DNA from: Macrotrachela quadricornifera
Taxonomy: Eukaryota; Rotifera; Eurotatoria; Philodinida; Philodinidae
Assembly: GCA_022393335.1 (NCBI GenBank)
Contig: JAJEKB010021880.1
Location: 2,079,440-2,143,439 of the forward strand
Reading direction: 5' to 3'
Length of the DNA stretch: 64,000 bases
Shown here: piece after piece, positions 11,281 through 24,087 of the stretch
How positions within the stretch are numbered: the stretch's first letter is position 1
Layout of the letters: each line of letters opens with the position of its first letter
The notes under the pieces: generated by a model
Told to the model about the DNA's origin: nothing
Databases searched by the model: none
The model's input: the letters and a program-made list of their open reading frames with translations, nothing else
Position numbers and translations under genes: made by a program

Positions 11281-12498
11281 GTATGTTAAAATTTAAGACA
11301 AGAAAAAAATCGTTTTTCTCTAAATTTATATTATTTATTGTGTCTTACTTTTTTTATTGTATAACGAGACTAGATAAAACAACTTCTATATATACTGATA
11401 AAGATTGAAGCAAAGGAGATACGACATTCACATAGTGATTTAGATAAGAAAGAAAGAGAAAAATAAATAAATCTGTATAATCAAGAATCATGTTACTAAT
11501 AACACAAAAATAAAATAACTTTTCTATTACTGAAGGAAAAAAGAATGTTTAGATGTAGTCTTCATGCATATCCATAGTGTCGCTACCGTCGTCATTTGTT
11601 GCAAGAAGTTTAAAAAATCTCTGTGTTCCTATATATTATACTATGTGATTTAATGAATCAGATTACTTAGCAACAGTTCAAGTTCAAACGAGTCATAACC
11701 TTGGAAATCAAGACACTTTGTTAAACATCATGACGGTGATGGTGCAATAGCTTTTTTACAATTTATTGTGTCGTAACAGCGGCAGATCTTCAACTACTAT
11801 GGAGGTTTCTAATAGGTTGTCTGAAAATAATAATGATTTTCAAATTCAAAATGAGTAAACAAAAATACATCAAAAATTGTTAAGATTATAGGAGAATATT
11901 TTCCAATGAAATGTTAATTATGTAATTATCATTCCAAATAATAATACAAAAAAAAACTCGAATCGATTGGATGTCATATGTATAATCGTTATATCCTGAA
12001 ACAGGGGAAAAAAAGAAAGAAAAAATAAGAAGAGGTTATACTGTGTCTTAAGCAAAACACAAATAGTAAAAGCCCATACAACAGAATCAGCAAATTTTCC
12101 ATTATTTTGTATTATAATAAAATACCAATATTCTTTGTTTTTTTTATTCGTATAGAATTTAAATGGTTTCTCGAACAGCAATGTCAATATTTCGTCTAGC
12201 TACAATTAAGTTAATGTCTGCAAAACTCTCCAATTTTATTCGGATCATTATCAAAAGTTTGAGAATAATTTAAAAGATCAACGAGTTTTGAATTGATTGT
12301 CTGGCACTGAATTGACATAGAAGAATTCTTGTTCATTAACTATTTGTTGTACCACTTTAGATTCTTAATTTTAAAAAGAATTATTTTTCTTGCATGAGAA
12401 TTTAAATATATTACTAAGAGAATATTAAATGATATTTCAAACTACACTAGGTTCATTTGGAGAAAATGGGGAATCAACTATGAGATTCACTCTATTGA
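11281..12498. other. Non-coding interval
   Basis: It is the 5' flank of the methyltransferase (minus strand) followed by AT-rich sequence. The frame at 11918-12187 (-) is low-complexity and hydrophobic, and is not credited. Confidence 0.4.
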
Positions 12499-12813
12499 AC
12501 ACGTGACTTTACTCGACCTGATAGGCTGGCTCAGCCAATCAGTGCTATTCTTCGCAAGAACTCAACTAATATTGATCACTCTGTGTACGATAATCAGGCT
12601 GCCAAGAATGTCCATACACTCGATCTGACTCAACATAATATAGATCGTGATAAATTACTGGGAACTTTTGCAGATTCCTCGTCATTACCCAACTCCCACA
12701 CAAGCAATTCTAAGAGTAAGGCTGGATTTGGTTTCAAAGCCTTCAAGATTGATGGTAGCCTCAATCGAAGTACAGTATTTGACAAGGATAGTCTCTTAAC
12801 TAACCTTTTGTAA
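12499..12813 (+). pseudogene. Orphan coding-like fragment, family unknown
   Basis: From 12499 to the TAA at 12811-12813 the plus strand stays open for 104 codons. Its composition is unlike its surroundings: higher GC, balanced codon use, and an acidic, Ser/Asn-rich protein with segments such as DFTRPDRLAQPISAILRKNS. There is no ATG near the beginning (12583 is GTG) and a stop at 12496-12498 precedes it. It is therefore either the last exon of a split gene or a gene or retroelement remnant. I do not recognise the family. Expression and function are unknown. Confidence 0.4.
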
Positions 12814-13006
12814 TTTATTTTCTTTAAATTAAAATACATCATAAGACAGAAAAAATCGAAATGGAAGTAAACAAAACAATAGATAAGACGGGAGAAAGAA
12901 AAGACAGATAGTAATAAAATGTAGTCATACTACGTAACACTAATACTGTCTCCTGCTTTATGTTATTACAAAATCATCCGCAACGGTCATCATTAACAAC
13001 AAATGT

Positions 13007-14128
13007 TTAATGTTTATAACAGTTTATAAAAAGTTTTTTAAGATAAATAAGAAGGTGGCCAAAAGGTGATTTCTGCCAAAATTGTAGAAGATACACTTTT
13101 GATAGGTAAACATAAACAAAAAATGTTAATGTTAACGTACTCTCAGATAATAGTTCTGTTGCAGTATGGGCAGGAAATACTTTTATAGAACCTGCTTGTG
13201 CGCAATTCATCAATTTATCAAATATAAAATAAGGACTTGTCAATAAGCAATAAATTATTGGTGGCAAAAAAAAATCATAATGCTTTGATGCAATTAATTT
13301 TAATGTTGAACAAAATGATTCATTATCAACTAAAATGAGACGACGTTTTATAAGATGTTTAAAAATAACAACACATGCAATTATAAATGAAAGTGGTGTT
13401 CCTATATGATTTATATAATTAAATATAATATAGAATTAATAACCAACTGATGTAAAATTTAATAAACAAAAATTATATGATTTATAAGTAAATTCTTTCC
13501 GACCAAATAATATTGGTGAGATATTTGTTAATGGTACAAATATAATAATTAATATAGAATAAATAAATGAACGTTGTCTTGAATCAAAAAGACTAGCTAA
13601 TGAATATTCAATAAGAACACGTTCAATAGAAATACACAAACAAAACCAATATAGACAGAAAATTAATGAATCTTGAAGTAAACGTATAATTCCACATTGT
13701 ATTAAATGATTTGTTGTTGACAATTGTTTGAAACTAAAAGCTAAATTCATAAATGCAAACACATTTTGTATAATACTAACAATTAGGCCAACTAATGAAA
13801 ATAAGATCAAATATATACCCAGATTTGTTATACGAATTTTTTTAGAAAATAAAAATGTTTGTAATGATAATAGATTGCTGACAAATGATATTATACCAAA
13901 TAAAGAAAGTATAATTGCTTCGTTATATGGATTATAAAGTTTTTTATTTTCTTCTGATGCTCCATTGATCCAAAGGTTTTTTGAATAATATTCAATTTCA
14001 CATTGATTACCTCTAAAGCACTTGTTACATAAACAATATGATCTTATTGTTGTGTCATTAAGTAAAAGAAAACATTTGCCATTATTTTGACAAATATTTA
14101 TTAAACATGGTATCGTTAAATTATTCAT
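13007..14128 (-). pseudogene. EGF-7TM receptor gene with a single in-frame stop
   Basis: The reading starts at ATG 14128 with an EGF-like module (about residues 8-45, Cys pattern CLINICQNNGKC...CLCNKC...C). A seven-helix receptor body follows: TM1 near AIILSLFGIISFVSN, TM2 near LGIYLILFSLVGL, TM3 ending in ISIERV (DRY-like), and TM4 near YSILIIIFVPL. Codon 231 (13436-13438) is TAA. The same frame then continues without another stop to 13007 and encodes TM5 (TPLSFIIACVVIF), TM6 (FFLPPIIYCLLTSPYFIF), TM7 (LTLTFFVYVYLS) and a basic tail. A single nonsense change therefore splits an otherwise intact gene of about 373 codons. No splice signals fit around the stop. It could be a young pseudogene, an assembly error or an allele. 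The ligand is unknown; this rhodopsin-like architecture with an N-terminal EGF is common in bdelloids. Confidence 0.8.
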
Positions 14129-14877
14129 TAAATAGAAATATTCTTCAATAAATTATGTGTGTAATATAAAATATTTATAATATACGAGCAATACTCCAAA
14201 TATTTTTCACTTGTTCTTCAATGTGTATTGTTGGAAATTTCTGTTAACATACAGGTGAATAATTATTTTTATTAATTATTTGCCAATATTCAAATGCTTA
14301 ATATAACCAAAGAGTCAAATCTCTTCCCTTCTCTTCCAATGCGACTGAAAAAAAAACAATATCAAAGTAGTATTTGACCTACGCTTATAACGCTGTTTTA
14401 TTACGACATATATGAAACTTAAAAGCTTTTAATCTATAGAACAAACACAGAAGAATTATCGAAGCCAAATAAAAGCTTGAAATAATTTATATTTTTCTTC
14501 GGCAAAGACTAATTGATCAAATTTTTCTACCTGTATTCTGTGATCTTTCGATGTATTTCATATTTTAAAAAAGAATGTTTTCTTGAAATCTTTTTCTTTT
14601 ACTATCTCTCTCATAGACATAACCCTTGCCATCCCTCTTTATAACCTAAAGGACAGATAATATCAGAAAGTACTTATACCAGATTAAAGCCCATTGAAAA
14701 CTGCATCTATCAGTGCAATTAGAGTAAATGCTGCTGAAGCACTTAGTAAAATACCTTGTACAATATATTAAAATGTCATGGATTACATAGCATAGAGTCT
14801 ACCAAAGTATCATTATACCGTTCATCGCTTTAAATTATATATCATAGAGTTGTCAATTTATGACAAAGTTTCACAAC
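14129..14877. other. Non-coding interval with one hydrophobic exon-like stretch
   Basis: On the minus strand about 14755-14680 encodes a hydrophobic run (ILLSASAAFTLIALIDAVF) ending in a stop. It could be a remnant of a membrane-protein exon. It has no convincing partners, so no gene is called. Confidence 0.35.
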
Positions 14878-15796
14878 CTTGTATGACCTCCATCTCTAGC
14901 ACCTTTGAGAGCATCAAAAATTTTTCTCATTGAGCATAGTAAATCAATAAAAACATCTGCATCAACTTCAGCATCTTTAAATGCATTCTCAATGTTAGTT
15001 TTGAGAACATCATAACCATATCTATTCTGACGATCTTCACTTGCCATTAGTTCTTCAATTTTATCTTAGGTAATGTCATCAATGTTCTTTATAGAGTTCA
15101 TGTCAGAAGAGTAATTTCATGAGAACAGATCCCATTCGAAGGTTATCCTTGTTCCTTCAATATCCACATATGTTTCTTTGCGGTGAACATCGTAAATATT
15201 TCGATAAAGATTACATTCTGAACCATTTCACGGTATTTTTCCTCGGTGCTAATGTCTTCGATATTTTTTGTTCAAATTCTATCATTTTGGTTGTTCGATT
15301 TTCTGATCACGTAAATATAAAACTCATCTGAAGGCGCGATACGCAAAAAATCTGTAAACCATTTCCAATCCTTAATATGCGTATTTGTCTTCAGTAGCTT
15401 CTCAATCACATAGAAAGATTTTAACCCTTGTCGTTGGCGTTCACGTCAAAGAGTCTCATGACTTACGCGCTGTCTTGTTTTTTCCAAAATTTCTCTTGCA
15501 ACTTTTCGAGAGCCAATGTTCCTGGCACCATTTGCAGAAGCGATAATATTTTTGCCACTCTGAGAAAATATTTGAGGTCGACCGCTTCCAAGTTGTATAT
15601 AAAATTCTTCAATTGTTTTATTCCAATTTCGTTGTACTTAACTCCGGTAACGATCTAGTTTTTCATAAATCCAATAGTGCGTGATAAATGAGTTCTTTGT
15701 TTTTGCAACCATTTCATCACGTATTTCACGCTATGTGATACAACGAATTCTGTCCAAAAATCATTGCTCTTCTGAGTCTGTAAGAACATCAGTCAT
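14878..15796 (-). pseudogene. Tc1/mariner-like transposase pseudogene
   Basis: Reading from ATG 15796, the minus strand gives a transposase in pieces. An N-terminal helix-turn-helix-like segment is followed by a GSGRPQIFSQSG linker, GSRKVAREI, VSHETL, RQRQGLKSFYVIEKLLKT, and then APSDEFYIYVIRKSNNQNDR. A C-terminal piece (DKIEELMASEDRQNRYGY and LLCSMRKIFDALKGARDGGH) follows. These match the general order of a Tc1-like DDE transposase family common in aquatic invertebrates. At least six in-frame stops and a large deletion of the middle of the catalytic domain make it dead. Clear TIRs were not located. Confidence 0.75.
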
Positions 15797-16337
15797 TTAA
15801 ATGTGCTACACTGATGTGTTACAGGCTTGCCTCAGTTTCAACCAAAATAGTTAGTTGCGCAACCAGCAGACACAGAAAAGGAAAGAAATAATAAAACTTG
15901 CAACAATGTGAATGTTTATTCATTTTCCTCTTATCTGTTTGTACATATATCGCATAGTTTTCTTCTCTCAATTGTTAGTCATAAGTAATGAGTCCTTATT
16001 GCTTGAGAATAAACATGTTATTCAGCTCACGCACATACTTCGTTACAGTTGAACATAAGAAAAACAGACAAGAATCATTTCTCCTTCTTGTACGATCGAA
16101 GTAACACGCTTATTTCTTTTCTTTCTTCTACTTACTTCTGTACATTTACCTAACGTTCTTGTACATGTACGTATTACTATCAATCTTTTATCAGTTTTTG
16201 GTAATTATTACTTATTGAGTTTGTGTTCAGTAATTCGATGCTGCTGAATGAATGGTTATAAGAAAACCTTTCAGCTGAAGAAAGAGATCTAAGGTGGTCT
16301 CATGATTGATTGAATGAACTACATATTCGACGTCAAA
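15797..16337. other. Non-coding interval
   Basis: This is the flank of the dead transposase. No gene and no clear terminal repeats were found. Confidence 0.4.
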
Positions 16338-16688
16338 ATGGATGAGCCGAACATTAAGAAGCAAAAAGGTCGTATAATTGAACTACGTCATAAACGTGTG
16401 ATTACAAACCGTAACCACACCGATCAAGTTCGAAAAAAATGGTCAACAGAACGCAAAAGTACAGAATGGGAAATAAAATGACTCACTGCAACAGAATAAA
16501 GCTACAACAACTAAATCCACTGAAAATTCTGACTCATTTTCTATCTCATCTCATGCTCTTCATTATGCCACTCAGCAACAACTGCCATCAATTACATTGG
16601 AACGTTTTCCTTCTATTACGAATAATCAAGTCGTAGAAGCCATTATGAATGTTAAAATAATTACCTATCAAATGAAAAATCGGCGGTA
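16338..16688 (+). pseudogene. Decayed ORF, possibly retroelement ORF1-like
   Basis: A basic, coding-like stretch starts at ATG 16338 (MDEPNIKKQKGRIIELRHKR) and ends at TGA 16479-16481. Coding character resumes in another frame from about 16489 (SISSHALHYATQQQLPSITL, then QVVEAIMNVKIITYQMKNRR) to about 16688. The frame change and the lack of a start for the second part indicate decay. The basic first part and the second part loosely recall accessory ORFs of bdelloid retroelements, but I cannot assign a family. Confidence 0.4.
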
Positions 16689-16689
16689 T

Positions 16690-17650
16690 GTTGTTTCTTA
16701 GTAATAATTCACTAAAATAAAATGATCTTGCAGAGATTTATGTATCAAGAGCAGCTAACAACATCGAATAGATACAAGAAGGTAAAACTTTTTAAAAATG
16801 ATCGATCTGCATGACATGTAAGATTTTTCCAAATAAACGTTTGTCCTAATTTCATTGAACTTAAAAAGGTGTACATGAGAAAGAGAGCATAATGCAAGAT
16901 AGCATCTTTCTAAATGAAGAACGATTTCATTTTCAACAAAGAAGGTAAGTTATGGTATCACCAAAGCAGGAGAATAATGCCTAGATGGAGAAAAGATATG
17001 TATAGATATATTATCTAAGGATAAAAGAGATAAAAAGAACATGGATCGACCATGATAAAGAGGTCAATAGACACTCAAACGAAGGAAAAACAAAAGAAAT
17101 GCACTGAACTATATCAAAAAATAATATATAGACGATTTCAGATGCAAATAAAGAAGAAAAGAAGAGTGCATTATGAAAAACAAACTAATACGGGAAGATT
17201 CGATATTAGTAGAAATGATAAATAAGAGACAGAAAGAAGCATAAATAGGATTGTAGAGAGAAAATTTGTATTACAAACATAAATAATAGTTCTACAAGAG
17301 ATAGAATAAATTAATAAGTTGAAAGAAAATGTCCATTGCGTGAAATGCTACTGAAAATGATCAAATGTAACACTATAAACGAGGTTACTCTTGATTAATT
17401 TATTTTTCTACCTATCGTAGATTACTGAACATGGTTGTTGTCATTGGTTGTTTCTCTATCCAATATGTGAATATGTTGTGAAAATGCATATTGTGACACA
17501 GAGATATCTATGATATGTATCTCTTTCATTATAGAGTCTATATAGCTTTGATACAAACACTTTTATATTATAAATATACGCGGAGAAACTTCAGAGATTT
17601 CACTATAACCTCGTCCGACCCCGTTTTGGGCTCTGGTTACAAACGTACTA
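16690..17650. other. Non-coding interval
   Basis: It is purine-rich and AT-rich. Reading frames are short and no repeats were recognised. Confidence 0.4.
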
Positions 17651-17652
17651 TT

Positions 17653-17925
17653 TGGTACAAAACCCCTACTTTTTGTCCAATGACACCCATTGAAAAGATC
17701 ACCATTTAATAGATAGTTTAGTTCTGCATCCAGCCTAACCATTTGTAGCGTCAGCCAAAGTCAATGAACGAATATCAATAAGAATTACTAGCTGGATGTA
17801 TCTAATATCGTAGTATTTAGGATTAAAACTCTACTTTTTGTCCGATGACCTCCTTGAAAATACTATCATTTGACGAAGAATTTGATTTTATACTCATCCC
17901 AACTATTGTGTGATGGCTCTTGAAA
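17653..17925 (+). repeat. Diverged two-copy tandem duplication, period about 165 bp
   Basis: A segment beginning with CTACTTTTTGTCCAATGAC (about 17667) is repeated from about 17831 as CTACTTTTTGTCCGATGAC. The following text is also similar in both units: ...GAAAAT.A..ATCATTT..., TT.AG/ATTTTG/ATAC, and CCA/CAACTATTTGT. Divergence is substantial, so the duplication is old. No coding sequence is evident. Confidence 0.5.
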
Positions 17926-18173
17926 GTATATGAAAGTTGGCTAAAATTATCCTATATGGCTGAGTCCGAAATTTCAAGATGAATTATCTTACATATAAGG
18001 TTATGAATCTCGGCCGGACTTTCGACCCGTAAAGTCTTTTTATTGTAAAATTGAATGATCCTCATCGTTATATTTAATTCACATCGGTTCGAAAGACCGA
18101 GCGCGAAATTCGATCCTCCCTGAATTTGGACCGATATTAACTCATTACTGACATTTGCAGGACTTTCCTAGTA

Positions 18174-18900
18174 CGAAAGCTTTGTTGCTATTTATTCTAC
18201 AGAGCTTTCGTGACTGATTTGTATTGCATTTATAAACAAATTGAAAGATTAATATTCTATGAAAAGAAAGCGTATTGGTAGTGAATATTCTTGCATAAAA
18301 ATATCTGTTAAATCAGTAGGTGTTGTCCATTCACAACAATTATAATGTAACTGAATGTTCTAAATATTCGATACTATCCTGTATATTAATCATCTGCAAA
18401 ATATCCCTAGATATAATACTCACTTCTAAGTATTTACTCTTTCAACATTGTCTAGTGATTGTGCAATTATTTCTTGTTGTAGCTATTGACTTAAAGTGAA
18501 GGAATTCAATTATGTACTTTTATTTCTATGTTATTTTGCTTTCTGACTTGTTCAATCTTCTCATTCTCTATATTTTTCTTAGCTGTTGTTAATTTCGGTT
18601 GTCATTGGGAAATAAACTCAGAAAAAAAACATTAAAACATGTCTGTATTTGTCATCTGGCTCTCTCTTTGTGCTCTTGAATTTCTTTCGTCATATTTCTT
18701 AGTAAAATCTTAACCTCTATGCAAAAGCTTTACAAAATTATGTTACGAAATCCCTATCAGAAGCATCTAATCAGAGAACATACTAACTGTTCTGACGTTA
18801 TGATAGCCATGCAAGAGTGATATTAAAGCCTTGTACCTTGTTTTTTATGATTTATGCATTTTATCTTGTTAGGAAAGTTGAATAAATAGCAGAGCTTTCG
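18174..18900. mobile_element. TA-flanked TIR element (MITE)
   Basis: The left end reads CGAAAGCTTTGTTGCTATTT and the right end, reversed, reads CGAAAGCTCTGCTATTTATT. The two match over about 25 bp apart from a 3-base gap and one or two changes. Both ends sit next to TA (18172-18173 and 18901-18902), as expected for a Tc1/mariner-type target site. The 727-bp interior has no transposase frame, so it is a non-autonomous element. Confidence 0.65.
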
Positions 18901-18902
18901 TA

Positions 18903-21640
18903 ACGTATCGTAACGAGTTGATACTTTTCCCTTCGGATAATGTTCAAGTTTTGTCAATGAGAGTCCAAAAAATTTTAAGAACCGGTGAAGACCGATCGAT
19001 TCGACTCTAACTATGACTCAAACCGATATTCTACGTGATTTTTGTTTTTGTCTCAACACAATTCTTCGAAACGAACATCTGACGTTGAAGTACAAAATAA
19101 AACTTCATTCATTGATTTATATGAGCAAAACGTTTTTTTGTGTAGTTAACAGGACGAATCATTGTCATGAAGCAATACATTGTAGGACAACATATTGCTA
19201 ATATTTCTCACATAGGATTTAAAAAAAGTGTTATTTCATTTTCGTATGAGAAAATTGCGAAATTAAAATATAATACACATATGTATGCAAATATTAGTGA
19301 ATATTTTTTCATCATAAAAACACAAAACGTAACGAAAAAAAAGAGGAAGAAGATTAAATTAACGATATGCACACAAGGACGAACGCATACGCGTGCAACA
19401 AACTGTCTCGTTAAAGAAAATGTCATGCTTCGTTGATCACGTCAAAAAAGTAAGTTGGAAAAAACCTATTGATTTCATTGACGATATATACACAGCAAAA
19501 TCGCTTGCAAGGACGCGAAAAACAACTCATACACTCGAAATCTTTTATCACGTAAGTATATTTTATTTCAAATATTCTTAGACTAGTGACAATCTTGAAA
19601 CTGAATGTCAAGAGTAGTTATAAATAAACAGAACTAGAGCAAATAGAAAACATTAGCGATATTAATATTCACAGAGTACCTATGTGAAACAATCCAAAAA
19701 TACCAAAATCTCATCGTTTATTTCTATTATTTTTTGATTATGATCGATTAATAAATCATGAAAAAAATTTTAATATAATCGTTTTTTCTTGAAAATAAAT
19801 GGCAATATCTTTAAAAAAAATTTCTTTGATTTGCACCCAAATAATCAATTTTGTTCATGTATTTCTTATCGATGATAATCAGAAATAATATGAATAATGG
19901 ATGAAGTTTTGGTTTTTTGGATTATTTTTCATTATAACGGCATATGCACCTGATAGCATTGATTGTAGTGGGTCTTACACGTAAAATAATCTTATCACAA
20001 ATCAAGTCAAACAGAATGACGTTCTAAATCCTTACATTTCACTTAGAATTATAAAAAGATCAATAGCACATAGCAAATGTCTCAAGCATCAAGTTATTAA
20101 GGAACATGCCTCACTGGAGTGTGACCATTGGTGTAGATATTCGTTTTACCAACATTCCCTAGTCATGGCCACACCCATATTTGGAACTGATCAGATTTTA
20201 TTTGGGCCAACCGATAACCAGCCGAACTAAGTTCTTGAATTAACTGGCGGAAAATCGGTGTATTTTATGCATGAATTAACTAATATCAGTACTTTCGAGA
20301 AACAGTCTATTACTTGCTCAATTCTTTATAAGATTTCCTATTTAAGGTTTCTTAATACCTGAATATTGTCAAGATTACATGATAGCAGTTGTCAACAAGC
20401 TCTTCACAACAGAACTTAATCTTTTTTTCATATTTTGTTATGAAACCATGAACTGAAAACTACTCGCTGTTGGGATTCTATGAGAGTTGAACAAAATTGG
20501 TGCAAAAAAGCGAAATGGAAATTCCGAGATGCAAAATCTAGTTTAAATCGATACCACCTTTCAAGCCTTAAAATGAGTTATCTAGTCCGACGTTTTCATG
20601 CTTTTTTTTAAACGTTTTATCAAACTTTGTACCTATCATAAGTAATAGAAATTATTATGGTAGAAAAATTATTTAAATTTCAATCTGAGTAATATCATAG
20701 AGCATAGTAACTGCTTGAACTGATCGTATCTCTCGTCCACACGTAGTATTTTGTAATGTATTAACAACTTTAATTATGGTGAGGGATCTGATTGACAGAA
20801 GAAATGTATCAACAAACAAATTGTTGATGAGAATAGAAACCGTAAATAACTCTTTATGTATCTGTTTTATATCTCAGATCGAACGATACGGTTCATATAC
20901 GGACTCTTTACTGGATCCAGTAGACAGTTAGTAATGGATATCCATTTTGATCGACCTGGATTTGATTAGTGAATAAATTTATGTGAAGCACATCACTAGT
21001 AATGTTCGCCTTTATGACTTGTTTGACCCTCGCTGAATACAATAAAATCATGATCTATTGTTGGGTGCTGGATGTTCTTTTTTTACAACTTTCGATGAAT
21101 ACACATATTCATATAAAAAAATGTATACTATTGGCGATGAAGACTACCGTATTCAAAATTAAAACTTCAATAACTGTTTCAGTTTTGGTGATGCGTACCC
21201 TAGGTTTACAAAAATATTATTATTTAAATGAAAGAGAATTTAAGAATTTGAAAAAGAAAAGAAAACAAATTAACAGATTAGAAACCGATTTCATAATGAT
21301 GAATATGATTTTACTCTTAAATAAAGGAAAAGAGAAAAATGGATAGAATATAGTAAACTATAGACTAATTTGATTAGCTCATTTTCTATATGACGAGAAC
21401 AAAAGTTCTTTGGCTAGAATATTTGATTCATATACTATGGTAGAATCATAAACTCTTCAAGTATACTAGTACAGACCTCCCCACAATAGTCAAAACTTGA
21501 ATCTCGGAAGTAGACTATAGCGTATGAGCTGCTAGTCGTGATGAGGCATTTCGGAGAGAGTCGACGAACGACTAACTGCTTTCCTCTAATTATCAACTGA
21601 AACATAGTTTCAGTTGGAGAAATATAGGATATTTTCTAAG
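18903..21640. other. Non-coding interval
   Basis: Several short frames are open here, for example 19167-19436 and 21002-21346 on the plus strand. None shows domain, codon or splice support. I see no gene and no strong repeat. Confidence 0.4.
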
Positions 21641-21689
21641 AGGTTATGCTAATATCGTGATTGTGATAGGATTTGAGTAGAATAATTCA

Positions 21690-23560
21690 GTGGTATCATG
21701 AGGAGAATATGCAAACTTTGTCTGATTATATATTTTACCAGAGACGATGAACTTTAGAATTGAACTATGTAAACTGATTCTACGAGAAACCAGCAAATTT
21801 CTCAAGAGAAACAAAAGATAGCCCAATGAAGCCGTTAGAAACTGAGTTCTTGATTGTCTAATAAGATCTGATGCATATGAACGACTATCCGTGAGTGTCG
21901 TTTCAGAACACTGATAGAAAAAGACCAACCATTTGCCTAAAATTAATCACAGAAATGATAATCCAAGACAGATTCAGAAAATAACTCGCAGGATGATTTA
22001 TAACGAATTACATGATGATCATGATTACGACAAGGACAGATTGCCGAGATTTTGAAAAATGTAGAATTTTGTCTCTGATATGAGATTCATTAGGAAAGTT
22101 TAGTATACAATTTTCTAATTCAGCTACAGGGAGTCATTCTAGGACAAGTCGACTACTTTGTCAAGAGAAGCAAAAAAATGGAAGAGTAAAATTGTGAGAC
22201 ATTGAACGATTGGTGATTCAATGAAGTTTAATGCACGAAAAGATTAGCCATTTGCCTCTAATTAAATTTGAGCAGAGTACTATTATCATAAACAAAATGT
22301 GCAAATTTTGGACGTGTTGTAATGTTCATCAGAGATGATTAACTCTAGAATCTAATTGTTTGAATTCATTTTATGGCAAAGTGATAAATTTTTCGATGGA
22401 ATAAAAACTGGAAGAACTGAAGGTTGAACTAGAAATCCATTAATGGAAAAAATGAAACTTGAAAGGAAATTTTCGTCAAACAAAAGTACAGAAGTGAAAG
22501 GTATTTTCGCGGACAAAATGTTTTGTTTAAATTCAGTCATTTTGCATACAATTAGATGTCTTCAGCAATTACATGTCTGTCAGTACATGCGAATGAAATT
22601 CGTTAAAACCAATTTGGATATATACTTAACTTTTAATCCACATTGAATTAAATAAGTCAACAGGATCATAAACAGGTTGAGCCGAAAATCTAATTATCTA
22701 CAGATTTCTCCTGTTATTTATTTTATTATCTTCTATTCTGTTCTTCTCTTTTATTAGCTTTCATTTGAAACTGTACACTAAGTGTTAGTATAAAGTACAC
22801 GTTATCTTATCGCTATTAAAATAACGATCAAAACTGAAATTTTTATGTAACAGATAAACGAATCATACTCATCTTACATATGTTAGTTTTTCTTTTTGCT
22901 TTTAAGGTGTAAATTAGAAGCAATATATAAATATGCCTTTTTAATAGTTTTCACAATATCATTGAAATAAGTGATTTTCGTCTACTGAATGAGTCTTTTT
23001 GAACTGATCCTTAACATATTCCAACGGTGAATAGCCAATATGAGAAAATTTTGGCTTTCTGAAGTACTCCCAAGACAATGTAACACGATTATAGTCGCAT
23101 ATAGAAAACATGTTAGACGCATCAAGCAACATCACAATGATAGCTTTCAGTTTTAAAAAATTCAACATTCTATCTCTTCATGAAGCGACTATTGTTAATT
23201 TTTTGCGTGATGTAAATTGTATAGAATTGTATTCAATGCAGCCTATCTGTACAAATGTATACAATCGCATAATAGAATTAACATATATTCGAAAAAAACC
23301 CTAAAATTGATTCGTTTTGATGTATTTCAGTTTACATAAACGAATTGAATTGAATTACATTTAAAGCAAAAATACACTGCGAATTTATTTGAATACTTTA
23401 TTTAATCTTTAAATATATAGAACTTGTTGATTGCACTAAATGCATTGGGAAACTATTGATGGTGCTTTTTGCCGTTTTGTCAAAAGAAATAAATGGTCAG
23501 CTGTTCAATGAGACTTGATGCAGGAAACGGCTAGTCGTTTGTCTCTGTCTACTAGTATAA
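21690..23560. repeat. Old dispersed repeat family, three or more diverged copies
   Basis: Related stretches start near 21797, 22158 and 23474. Each has a word like TCAAGAGAAACAAAA, then CAATGAAG or CAATGAGACTT, then a segment like GATTAGCCATTTGCCTCT or GGCTAGTCGTTTGTCTCT. A preceding companion segment (GCAAACTTTGTCTGATTATA) near 21709 resembles one near 22299. Copies are heavily diverged and encode nothing visible. Confidence 0.45.
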
Positions 23561-24087
23561 GTATAAGCTGTGTTTTAGACATTATACGAAGAAATGATTT
23601 ATAGAATGATTTTTTAGGCAACTACATAAAGATGGTGGTTACTCTATCTCTCTGAAAAAAGTATCATATTTTTCAGTTCAAGCCGAAATGTCTAGAACTT
23701 GAAATGGTTTTAGTCAGAAATGTGGAGCTGTAAAAGGTTCTAGACTTTTTGAGTTGAACCTTAGAAAATGCTCTGAAAATGGTATCCAAATCTTGAACCA
23801 TTTTTCTATAGAAAGTAGGTAGGTTCCAATATGGCGAATACATTACATATTGATAACTTTTCTGATCATTTCCTGGACATGTTAGTTGGTCTTCTCCCAC
23901 TATACATTCTACATGTATATCGTATATAATGGGTACGGCAGAAATAATCACGGATTTTCTCAAGCCAAGCTCAACCGCGAAATTTGACTTTGATACTAGA
24001 AGATAGAGAATTTTGTGCAGGATTTACTAATATATCCCTTTTTAAATGAACATCCACCGTTAATTTGTAGCATCAAAATGATTAATA
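23561..24087. other. Non-coding interval
   Basis: A 96-codon frame on the minus strand (23673-23963) has no recognisable features. No gene is called. Confidence 0.4.

Noticed and set aside
13090..13136. In-frame 45-bp GT...AG intron near the 3' end of the EGF-7TM gene
   Set aside because: The segment encodes the expected TM7, so splicing it would remove a helix.
18085..18130. GGTTCGAAAGACCG word resembling a tRNA T-arm / Pol III B box
   Set aside because: No acceptor stem, D-arm or anticodon arm fits around it.
19167..19581. Two overlapping plus-strand frames as a small gene
   Set aside because: They are in different frames, Lys-rich and without homology or splice signals.
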